Below, one piece after another: positions 25,325 through 37,039 of a stretch of 64,000 nucleotides of DNA. Below the pieces are notes generated by a model. The model did not search any database. It saw only the letters and a list, made by a program, of their open reading frames with translations, and was not told the DNA's origin. Source of the DNA: Cardinalis cardinalis (Eukaryota; Chordata; Aves; Passeriformes; Cardinalidae); NCBI GenBank assembly GCA_014549065.1, contig JACDOX010000067.1, positions 1,502,754 through 1,566,753 of the forward strand, given 5' to 3'. Positions within the stretch are counted from its first letter, which is position 1. Each line of letters starts with the position of its first letter. A program made the position numbers and the translations under genes.

Positions 25325-25330
25325 GTCAGG
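25325..25330. repeat. Right target-site duplication of the solo LTR
   Basis: An exact copy of the GTCAGG hexamer found at 24693-24698, directly after the last LTR base. Confidence 0.65.
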
Positions 25331-28300
25331 GGTTTGTTTTCCTCTGCAGCTCACAGCAGACATTTTTTTCTCTTCCTACAGTGTAAACCTGAGAAGCTTN
25401 TCTCTGAAGGAGTAGTTTTGTAAGAGCTTTGAGTTTTTCATGCACGGGTGTTTGTAATTTGGGAGTAAGGAGGGCATGAGCACAGAAGGAAAAAGTGGAG
25501 GTGGTGTAATTCTTACCTGCTTTGAAGTCCCATATGCTACCTAAAAATAACTCTTAGTGGAAGCTACCTGCATGGATGCAATGTCGGGTGAAGTGGGTAT
25601 TTTCCATTAAAGTANAGCTCATGGAGGAAATTTACGCCAACTGATGAGGGCAAAAGTTATTCCCTGACCACTCACCATGACCTGCAACTGCCTCATCTGC
25701 CTGGGCCTATTAGTGAGGATCAAGTAGCCACTAAACCCTCCCAGATTTGTCTGTTAGCTTATCCAGATTTGTCAGGAGAGCAGGAGGAGGTAGGACCTGG
25801 CCATGCTCCCACACTGAGCCATCCTTCCCTGTGGGTGGCTCTGAATGGATTCATGTGCCAGAGGAAAGGCCAAAAGATCTCNGTGCCATGTGTGTATGGT
25901 TTCTGTAAGGTATCTGATTTTTATGATGAAACTGGGACCTGAAAGGTAAAGAAAGGAGAGAAAGGAATGCAGAGAAAGAAGTCTGGGTTCTTTTTCCATT
26001 GTGCCAATATTTTACTTCAGCCTAAAAATCATAAAAGGCTGCCTCTTCATCTGCAAAATGAAAAGCAGAGGAGTTGCCTGCAATATTTCAAATGTATAGA
26101 TGTAAAGCCCTATGTCNCAAAATGTTCTTGTGTATTGCAAGGGGTTTTTCAGGTTCTACAACGTATGTGCAGCNAAGTACCTTTTTTCAGGGAAAAAAAG
26201 GGCAATTTGCCTAATGATTTGATCTTTTTTTCAGAAAAAAAAACCTCAGACATGAAATTGTCCTTGCTCTGTTAGCCAATTCAATTGTTTGTTTGGTTAT
26301 TGCTGAGGGCCTGTATGAATTAGAAAATGGAAATGAAGCAGTGAGAAACATGTGGCTGTATCCAGCTGTGGCAACCCTCCTTTGGGATTCAAATTTTGGT
26401 TCATGTTCACATTCCTGCTGGACTAGAATATTATTAAGTGAAATTCATATACTTCAAAAAAGGTTCCTCATTTGCAATTTATGAGATGGGAGCACTTCAA
26501 AGACATAAAAGCAGCAAATGGTCAGAAGTTAAAAGTGAGGGATAGCTAGACTTAGTTAACTGGTGATGTCACTCTATGAATAAAATAATTTACCTTAAGA
26601 AATCCATAGTTAGACCATCTCCCTTCTGATGAAAATCTCTATTCTTAGGCAATAATGTGCTCTGCAAATTGTTTTCAATGTAGTTTTCCCTCTGCTTTAG
26701 CAAGGTGCAGGAGCCGTGGGTTTGTGGGGTGGCTGAGTGTGGACCAAGAGATTCCTTCCAGGGCAGCTGAAGAATGACTCCAGGCAAGGCAGGAGCTGTC
26801 CTCAGTAATCCCAGACCTCAGGACTGGCTCCTCATTTGCTTTTACCTNCTTGACTTAGAAGCCAGAACCAGGGGAGTGAAAGGCTGGCCAAGAGACATGA
26901 TACATCCCAGATTTCTGTTCCAAGGTGTTCAGTGATATTTGACAAAATTCAAAGATTTTATTCTAGTTTGTGCAATAGCAGTGGGTGTTGACTTTGTTCC
27001 TCTTGCTGTTCAGCATTGACTTAGGCTGTTAGGATCCTTGGTTCAACCTGCTACCTCTGCTTGTAATATAATTTAAAGTTGTTNTTGTGGTTGATGAGTC
27101 CAAGTTCATATTGACCTCATATTTCAGTTGTTTGGGGTTTGTGTGAATATTGACCAATATTTTATAGTGAAACAAAGGAAAACCTGACCTGAGGAGGTAA
27201 CAGCACACACTTACTGTGGTCTCTTGCACCTTTCTGTGTAGGGGTCCAGAGGTTGGGTCAGGTCTGTTTTTGCTCCCTCTGGGTGTATCTGAGGGCAGTT
27301 GGATTTGTCACAAGCCCTCTGAGCCAGGACAGTCACTTTGACCTGAGTTTTACTGATGCTGTCACAGTCCATGTCTCTGAGGTGACACAGACCTGGTCCT
27401 AACTGGTATCACCATTCCTGGAAATCTGCAGCTGCAGACTGTCAGCCTGCCTGATGCTCCACTGTTCTCTCATGGAGAATATCTCATGAACCATCTATGA
27501 TATTTGCCTTCTAATCTTATTTTCCTGCTTCTCAGTGTACCTACTAAACANTCTCAGAATATGCCCAGAGGAAGAATATTTTTTCTCGTTTTAAGACCCT
27601 ATTAGAGAAAGAATAGGTTTGGCTCAACTACCATATCTACAGATGTGTTTTCACCAGAATATGAAGGAAAAAAATATTAGNTTAAAAGGTCTTTACCTAT
27701 TCACTGGGCTGTTTATTCAATAGTCACTCAAGAATTACTTCTAGCACATGTTTTGCTGGTCTTTTTCAAANTTTTCTGTCCCCAAGATTAGTATTGATAC
27801 CTGTGCTACTGGGTGGGTTTTATTTCTTCTAAATAAAAACCATGTACAGAAAGGGTCATCCAAGCCTCCCAGTGACATTCCTAGTCAGTGGAGGGACTGC
27901 AGAAGCTCTCCAGGAGCTGTCTGCTCCCAGCTTACCTGTCTCTGCATCCTGGTTCCTTCAAACCAACAGTAATTCCCTCTGCACAATAAGATGCCCTAGA
28001 TTTCTCATGGTTCTTATGTGTGTTTTTAGGGACTCTGCCCTTAAAATTCATGGCAGGCACTTGAGAGGTTATGTCCTTTTCATGACTCACTTCAGGGAGT
28101 TTCAGATGTCTTCAGTTTGCTCAGGCAGGATTCCTACCTCTGTCTCTCCAAGCAGAAGAGAATTGCCATTAGCCTTTCCTACCAGCCTTAATTGCCAATT
28201 ACCAGCGGGTGAACAGCCTCCTAACNCTGCTGCTCCAGGCCTGCCATGCTTTGCAGAGGAGTTCTGGGCAGGGAAGTCTCTGCACAAGGAGGGATAAAGG

Positions 28301-31300
28301 CTGCTGAAGGACCTCCCTATTTCTGCCAAAGTTCCCAGTAGCTCCTTCTAGTTTTGAGAGCTCATGCATTTAACTGGAATATTCCTATTTTAAAAAGTCA
28401 TGTTTCCATCCAAAATTAAGGTCAGAAAACATTTAAAAGAATTGTCTTTCAAAAAATAAGACAAATGTATTTTTAAAGTTTTATCAACNCAAGAAAACGT
28501 ATTATTCCAATTCATTTTTGAAAAATAAGAAATTACATATGCAAAATGAAGTAAAAAAGGAGCAGCTTCTCTGTTCTTTTTTTTAATCCCATTTCTCCAT
28601 ATTTTAAGCAGAGCAGGTCACAAGCACAGTCCAGTGGGGGAAGTTCAGTATATTAAATGCACCAGCAGTTTTCTCTTGCAAATTGATTATTTAAATTGAG
28701 CTACTCTCAAGTAATGGATAATACCCACGCTTACAAGTATGAGTTTGTGTGGAGATTTGCATTCCAATCCATTCTTCTTTCTATGCTCTCAGAGACATCC
28801 AACTTAATTTCTTTGTGCTTATCTCAGCACTTAGATCTTAAAATTAAAACTTATTAGGTGTTCATAAATTATTGTAAANAATTTTTTTTACTGCTTTGTT
28901 CTTTCTGCATATGGACACATGCATTCAACTGGACGCAGATTTTTTTTTTCTGATGAAACTATTGCAGAAATTTGGAAAGGTTAAACAAAAAAAAATTTGT
29001 GTTGATGTTTTCACTCAGCTGTGATTTCTGTAATGTGGGACTNAAAAGTAGGGATTAGTGATGATTCCTCCTCTAGTACTAGCCCCAAAGTGGGAGATGA
29101 CTTTTTAAGAGGAGATAAAGGAAGCACTGGGATTGGGAANTCATTCAAAGATTCTTGGAAGGATAGCCAGGTTCTAGTGGTTTTCGTTGTTCTGATTTTT
29201 GGAGAATTCACCAGCCAAATTAGGCNGTTCTCGTATTTTCTGCAGTATGCACCACTGCCAACAGCATCATCACAAAGAAAAATTAATTTTCTCGTTTTAA
29301 TTAACCACAGACTATCCTGCTAGCTGTACATCCAAACTGCCCTTTGCTGTTTCACTGAGGAGTTTGATGTGAGTCTCCTTCACNATGAAGAGTAGAACCA
29401 TCCTGCCTGGAGCAGAGTTCCCAGGTTCTTCAGGGCCAGCCCACAGGGGCTCCTCTGCAGATCTAACTGAATTTCACTGGCAGATCTTGTCTCAGTTATG
29501 CTTTGTTCTATTGAGTGTGCTTGGCACCTTGGCCATATCTCATNAGCCTTTGCTTTTGGAGCTAGACTTGCCAATGCAGCTTTAAGCTAAATGGGGCTGT
29601 AAATCAAAATGTCCTCATCTACAATTCTTTCCTAAGCATCTGATTGCAATCATGCTGAATGCTACTTGTACAGGGATGTTTAAAACTGCCTATAAAACAA
29701 CAGCTAATTGCTGATCTGCTTAATTAAAGAGAGCCTTTTGTTGTCACATATACAAAGATAAATGAAATAATCAGCTTTGGACTAATGAGAGATAATTAGA
29801 TTATGCAGTCTGATAAATAAAGACAAAAATCCTGCAGATTGCCACTGTATTCTGGACAGCTGAGATCACCACAGGATTTAGAGATGNACTTTCCTCTCCT
29901 TTCCTCACCATTCTTTTTGAATTTTTTGCATCCCAGAATCAACAGGGTGATCAGATCTCCCAGGCATTAATGACTGTTGGTATGTACTATAATTTAGGAT
30001 TTGTTGTTTAACAGCAGTGTGATTTGCATGGACACAATTTAATTTATAAAGAATTTAAGTTCCCATTNAAAAAAAATTACTAGATGTGACTGTTCACTGA
30101 TGACCTTCCAGCCTGAACAGACACTTGGTAATGACAGTCCNCTTCAGGGAGGAAGCTAAAATGAAATGCCTTTGTTTGTTCTTTTTGTTGCTCTATTTAG
30201 ATTGATAAACAATGGGTCAGTTTTGTCCGGAAAGCCTAAAATGTGTATGCTCNGTGGGTGTTAACACCAAAGTCTGGTAACTGGTGGGAATTGCTTATTT
30301 TAGTGGATTCAGTTTCTTCTGAAGTGGTGCCCAAAGCTCTGGGGGAGCACCTGAGCAGCTTTCTTTATTCTTCCTTTCATTTGTGATCTCTGAAGAAGTA
30401 ACTTTACCTCACCAAAAGATGCTCTGCAGGCACACACCTAAAGCATGCAAATCATAGGATCAGACTAGAGCTTGTAGAAAATTGACTCATCACACCTAGG
30501 CAGAATGGACATCATTGGACCAACTGTTCTCCTCGTCAAGTCTCTTTCTGTTATGCTGCAATTCTTGGCAATGTTGGCAGATCCCAAGATTTTTTTGGAA
30601 AAAATTGCCAAAAAAAGAAGAAAAAAGCCTTTAGTTATCATTTTCCATATCAGTTTTGTAGCAACTCTACTTTTTACATAGCATGTGTGTTAAACTCAGC
30701 AAAACCTTTGTTAATGTGGGGATATCAATACATGACAAATTTACCAAGCAAGCAAAAATGAGATGTTTTTCCTGAGCATGGTTTCTGTGGCAGGAGCCTG
30801 TTTACAGCTGGATTGTTTGGTTTCCTCCTGGAGCTGGGGTTTGGTGTCAAGAGCCAACACACAGGAAAAGCNGTGGTTGTTCCCTAAGTGAGAGGGATAG
30901 GAATTTCTTGTGACATCATGTGATTGTCAGCAAAAAAAAGATCAGTCATTTATCAGCATTTTTGTCTTATTTACAAGNTCAGAATAAAATATTATTTTGA
31001 CAAGATGTCTTCCTACACTTATGGCTAAAGGCCACCCTAAAGAGAATACTAAATCTATAATCAGTTTTATGCTGCTGCTCTGATATACAAACAGTATTCT
31101 AGTGATTTGAGTAATTTTCACCATATTTTCTAGATAGATTAGTCATAGATAAGATTAAACAGCTGCTGCTTTCTCCTCTGCCAGCACTCACCATCCTGGA
31201 GCCACAGCCAGGTACTCACATGTCCCCAGCATGTACCAGCCTCTGCAGCTGCTCCAGTATCTGGAGTTAAGGTCACCTTCACAGGGATATACTGTCACAG

Positions 31301-34300
31301 TGGCACCTGTTTTCAACCTATTTTTCAAGCCTCTTAAACCTAGATTAGACCAGTTAATTATTTTAATGTCTTCACATTCAGAGTTAAGATGTTGCATAGT
31401 ATTAATGCACATTTAATGAAAGACACGCAGCCAAATCTTCCATTTAAGCTTCATAAGTTTTGCCTGTTAACAACAGCGTATTTTGTCTATCCTCGCATGG
31501 ATCACGACACGGACACAAAGAAAAAAGGTGGAGAAGTGCATTTAATTAAATAGCAGGCATAGGTCAAGTGTCTGCCTCATATGTCATTGTACAGCAAAGA
31601 TGACTGCAGGAAAATCCCAGGAAAATCAGCTACTCAGTGAAACTGGGTCTGCTGGAGAGCCCTGTGGCTGCTCTGCCTTGGAGGAACCATCCACAGAGCC
31701 TCCTGCCCTGCCTTGGGCCTTCATCCAGGTTATGCCTTGTTTCCTGTCTCAGGAAAGAGGAAGCAAGCAAGAGGACCACCACCAAGGGTNGATGTTACTC
31801 ACCATGAGCAAAAGAAGGTGAACTGGACCATTTGTTACTGGGCAAGAGGCTTTTTTCATGGATTTTCAGAAAGATCCGTATACAACACATCCTCTCTCAT
31901 TAAAGGCAGCATGAACACTTAGCAAAGGTCAGCTCCTACCTGGGGTGGAGCTGCGGGGAGACAAGAGGTTAAGGCTGGTAAAATTCCCATGATATCTTTT
32001 ATGGAGGTGAAGAGATAGCNTATGAGAAGAAGGAATCAGTAGAAATATCATGTCCAGCTAGTTAAGAGGAATGAGCTTTTAACTCTGGGAACTTCTGCAG
32101 TAAATATTTGTCAGCTGATATCTGGACTGCTCATCACTAGCTACTCAAAAACAATCCTCTAGCAGTTAGTTTCTGAGAAGCCTTTTTCCTATTCCCTTTA
32201 TCTCCTAAAAAGCTGCTGTGCTGCTGCAGGAAGCCAGCCAGCACTCATCCATATTATCTGGAGGGCTCAGTCCTGAATCAGGACTCTTCACTGACAGGTG
32301 CTGCCCAAACTCAGAGCAAAAAATGATCACTGCATCGATAGTTTGTGATCAAATTATTCCCACACAGATTCTTCTTTGTCTGTGGATTGTGTCAATCAAT
32401 GGCAAATAGTTTCTTTGTTCAATTCCTGACACATTGAAGATGCTGCTGGATGTGAAGAGTGAGGTGGGAGAAGTGAGGGTGTGGCAGCATCTCACAGCAG
32501 GCTTTTAGGCAGATCAGCCTGAGGTGGGTGAGCAGGGTGCAGGGCCTCTGCAAGGGGCAGTGTTTTCAAATGTTCCCACCCCCAGTTTGTCTTTCCCAAC
32601 ACACCAGTGAAGCCAGTTGTGTTGCAATGCTGATTTCTCCAGTCTGAGCACACCCGTCCCTGCAGGATGAGAAGGTGCCCTGGTGAGAGGTGGGAATTTT
32701 ACCTTCCTTCATGCTTCTAACTTCAGTGTAACCTAATTTCAAGGAGCCAACAGCTACATCTCATCAGTAAAAGAATTGCCCCTTGCCCTCTTCCCCAGCA
32801 GCACCAAACAGTGTTGACACAACAGGGACGCAGAGCAGGGGNAGAGCCCAGAGCAGGCATCAGATGCAGATGTGCAGAATTAGACCAGCTGCTGGTGTAA
32901 AGACAAAGAATATTTATGCAGCTATATTTACAAGTGAACTTGTAAATGTAGCTGCATTTGAGATTTTAAAAACTAAGATGAATATGCTTTTCATTATCTT
33001 AAAAGCACATTACTAAGTGTTTACAGTGGTGACTTGTAATTAAGTAATTTAGATTTGTCCACAAATTCTCACANAGGAGTAGGTGTCACATTACCTGCTC
33101 ACCAAAGCTTTCCTAGAAGCAGTTGAATCCTGACAGAAAGCAAAATCCATTTGAGTTAACATGGAAATCTCAGGGGAACTTTAAAATGATTCTTGAATAA
33201 TTCTAAAATCTAATTGTATTTACACTCCTAACTGCTATAAGCCCTTTTTCAAATTCATTGGCAAACAAGTGAAACACGTCTGAGTTGTATGATTTATCAC
33301 ATGAGATTTCATCAAGGGTAGCACAGCTGAAATGAACTGCATGTTCTCAAAAGCTAACAGGCAGATCCTGCCCCTTTTGGACATGCTGCAGTGACTTTTG
33401 TTAGTGACTTTCAGGGGGAAGAGTCTTATTTGTTAAAAAAAAAGTGCACTTCTCTAAAGAACGTTTAATGTCATGACTTATAACATTTGCTGCTGGGGAC
33501 ATTTTGCAAGATGATGAGAAAGCAGCATATACATTATTAGACTCNCAATTTTAATATTAATAACTCTTTGTGTTCTCATGGCACCTCTCAGCCTAGAAAC
33601 TGAGTGCCCTGCTGTGCATAGCAATGTGTGTGCCAGCGAGGGAGTGCTTGTTTGCTCCTCTGAGGCCAGCTGCTGCTCAGCAAGGGGAAGGCACAGCTCA
33701 CACCCCTTGCAAGGGGATGATTGCAGTAAGACAGAATCCTGCTATGCTGTCTTGTCATAGGAGGCTAAAACACTATCAGCTCTTAGTGTCTCCTCAGTGG
33801 TGGGGCTCTCAGCAACCCTCCAGTCTTGGTAGCTCTCAATTCTCAGGTATCTAACAATGGCCCTTCACTCTTAGTAACCAGGGAATATTCTCTGGAGACA
33901 GAAAATCCTGTCACATCATATAATTAAAGACTGTTCCTTTCTGGTTTGGTCCCAAAGCATTGCACTCGGGATCTGTTTTCTAAAACACAGAGTTACAGGA
34001 TTTTGCTCTTATTTGGGTGTGTGCAGCTGTGGACAGGAATGTGGACACCAGGAAGATTTGTATCTGATCTGTGGAATCAGTTGCGTGTGTGCAGAATCCC
34101 AGGAACAACCTGCTCTTTCACAGGCTCTGCAGCACACATCCAGCCATGCTGGGNTGTGAGCACTACATTTATGGCACTGAGTGCTCTCTGTTTTTCAGTA
34201 AACACTCAGTAAAATCATTTCTGGCACAATTTTAATACACATTGTAGTAAGAACGTAGATTTTCTTTTATATTATTATACTTTTCCATCGTGCAGCATTG

Positions 34301-36770
34301 AGTTGTGCAGCTTTAGCTCATCAAGGACTGTTACCTCCAAAACCCACCAACTGCAGCAGAATTAGTCACAATATTAAGTATAAATGCCTGCAGACATTTT
34401 TATGGTCAGANCCTTCAGATTGAAAAGGAATAAATTGAAGTTCACATTTTATTTGGTTGAAGGTGGGCATTGAGTCACTGTTTGGATGGAGATGCTTTTC
34501 ATTTTGCAGCATAATGTCTCCTGGTAATAGATAGAAAACTTTGTAAGTGACCACTAAGCAACTAAGCAACAGTACTGCAAAACCCTGTAAAGTTATCAGG
34601 GCATGGGGAAGACTTTGAGTAGGTGTGTAAGGAGTGTTTTGAAATAAGGAATGTGTATTTTGGCTGTAGGAAGCCTCAGGGAATGTCTTTTTCAGAGCCT
34701 ACATAGTGACCCAAAAAAAGAAGAGAAATCTATTTGCTTATTTCATTATTTCATTTCATATTAAGCAAATAACAGAGATGCTGATGTAGTGTCCCAAAAC
34801 AATTTCTGGATGTTTACTGGTTTTTATTTGCTGTGATTCCTCTAAACCAAAGTCCACATTAGAAANGTAAATACAACAGATTTCAATATATCTTTATGAT
34901 AGCTTTGTCTTTTTGGTACATATTTCAGTTACTTCTTGTCTATTTTGAATGCCATAATGATCATAAAAATAACATGTTTTCTGTGCCCACCAACAAATGT
35001 AGCAGCACAGAAAGGCAGCCCATGGGGCCTCCTGGAATCAAGGAGCAGGATTTTTTGTTGTGTTATTTACTGGTTTATTCTTCCATAGGAACAAAGCACT
35101 ATTTGATCCTCCCTTTTATTTCCACTACATCTCATTTGCTCTGTAGTTTACCCCCATCCATGTGTTCAGCAGAGGTATTTACAGCACTGATAAAAGCATT
35201 TTTCTGTGGAGGGTCAAAAATCATTTCTCTTAATACATTTGTGGATCTGTTTTTAAACATCATCCCTTCGTTGTAGCAGTTATATTACAGTNGAAACTGA
35301 AAAATAGGTTTTTTACTGTCAGAAATAATTAATTAATTAATAATTCAAGCCTATGTTAGAAAACAGTCTTTTTCTTATAGCACTAATGGTACAAGTGACC
35401 CACAAACTATTGTTTTCCTGCATTATTTTAGCCATCTACCTGCAGAGGGGAAAGCTGCTGTGCTCCCAGTGCTTAGCATGTGGGAATGTAGCAACCTTCC
35501 AATATGTTATGTCTGCAGATTAGAAGAGACACAGACTCATCCCTGGCCAGGAAGCTGCTGGCTCCATCCTCATTATGGCAGATTGATCAGTTTATACTGA
35601 TTACAGGAAATGGCTGCTAACTGGGTGAATAAATAACACATCTGTGAGCAGGGCTTATCTTTATATTTATTGTTCCTTTCTCCAAAAATGATCACGTAGA
35701 AAATCAGAGGAGGGACGACAATGTTCCATTGAATCACAGAAAGATTTTTTTCCATTTCCAATAATGGTAGATGCTCCTTTCCCAGTTTACACAGATTAAA
35801 AACAAGCATCCTTGCCTGTCCTTTCAAAGCTTCTCTCCCAGACATGCTATCTCCCAGCTAATATTCACANCTATTAGCACACAGTGCCCTTGAGTAACAT
35901 TATGTCATTTTGAGAAGTCCTAGGTGATACTAAAACCACAGAAAAGTTGCACTTTACCTGGGCTGCAGACTGACAGAATGCACCCTGCATGTGCCTGGGA
36001 CACTGACAGTGCTTTCTGAGAGGGCTGTTTTGATTTGGGGAACACTTCCCACACTGTGGCACAATTTGCCACTCACTGCCCAAGAGGTGGGGAAAGGCTG
36101 GTGAGAAATGGAGGGGAAAGTTCACACACTGNAATTTTAGGTCTTGAAATCTGTTACACTGACCATACAATCTCTGCTCATTTAGGGAAGAAAGTTTAGT
36201 GTCTGTACTGAAAAAAATATTATATTATTTTCTCACTTGTAAAAATAAGTTATGTAACTGTTTACATTTCAGCCATTCTCATCTTTCCATATTTTAGCAT
36301 TATTGTGCTCCTTATTTCCATTTCCAGTCTCATTCATAAGAAAACAGGGGTTTGCATCGTGTTAGAATCATTTGCTTTATCAAGATCCTGATTAAAGTCC
36401 AAATTAAAAANAAATTCAATTTTAGTATCACGGTGTGTGTAGAGTAAATATGTTGTCTGCAGTAAAGTTTTCACCTCCATTTGCTTTTGATGCCTATAAT
36501 AACTTAATAAGTTTTTTATTCAGTTTGTAAAGTGCCCCTTTTTAGCCTCTAGCTGCTGGGTGACACCATCTGCGATTTCCAATGAAATTAAATTAAGTGA
36601 AAATTCAATCAACACAAAGATTGTTGCTTCCACAACTTCACTGGGAGGCTTGGGTTCTCACAGAAGTGACACATCTTTCCCACAGTAACCACTGGGTGAG
36701 GCACTTTAACTCAAAGGAGAAGATTTCCCAGAGAATGGAGCAGCTAACATTCTATTTCCAGTGTATCATG
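25331..36770. other. Noncoding DNA, no gene recognised
   Basis: AT-rich DNA with many isolated N bases. The longest frame (27842-28297, about 151 codons, plus strand) has low-information content and no recognisable domain. A minus-strand frame at 26590-26787 runs into a donor-like GTAAAT but has no good acceptor. There are T or A runs near 28940 and an AATT run at 35325-35344. No RNA gene or transposon could be supported. Confidence 0.6.
35325..35344. repeat. AATT simple repeat
   Basis: About four to five tandem AATT units in AT-rich DNA. Confidence 0.8.
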
Positions 36771-36779
36771 CCCGCTTTA

Positions 36780-36802
36780 ATTAATGATTAATTATCATTA
36801 AT
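36780..36802. promoter_or_regulatory. TAAT-rich palindrome, possible homeodomain binding cluster
   Basis: The arms ATTAATGAT and ATCATTAAT are perfect reverse complements around a TAATT spacer. The 23 bases hold several TAAT cores, the core motif of many homeodomain proteins, which often bind such sites as dimers. It directly precedes a GC-richer patch (36.80-37.03 kb). Binding is inferred from motif shape alone; AT-rich DNA yields TAAT by chance, although a perfect 9-base arm pair is less usual. Confidence 0.35.
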
Positions 36803-37035
36803 GACCCCAGCTCGGCCCTTCTTGGCAGCAGGCATTCAGGATGACCTCTGTGTTGCTCTTCAGTGAGAAGCCTGTCTCCAGGTACATCTTTATGATGTCC
36901 CCGTGCTCTGAGAGCTCAGGGGCCGTTGCCTGGGCAGCCCCTGCTCACAGCAGAGCCTTTCCAGCTGAGGGGCAGGAGAGCCCACAAACGCCGTGCTTGG
37001 ACACTGCAGCACGGGCAGCACCACACATTTGCTAG
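36803..37035. other. Moderately GC-rich patch without a recognised gene
   Basis: GC content rises sharply over about 230 bases, with a 64-codon plus-strand frame starting ATGACCTCTGTG that matches no family I know. CpG density is only modest, so this is not a clear CpG island. Confidence 0.5.
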
Positions 37036-37039
37036 TCCT

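Noticed and set aside
27842..28297. 151-codon plus-strand frame
   Set aside because: No acceptor-donor pair, no recognisable domain, and similar frames overlap on the other strand; compatible with chance.
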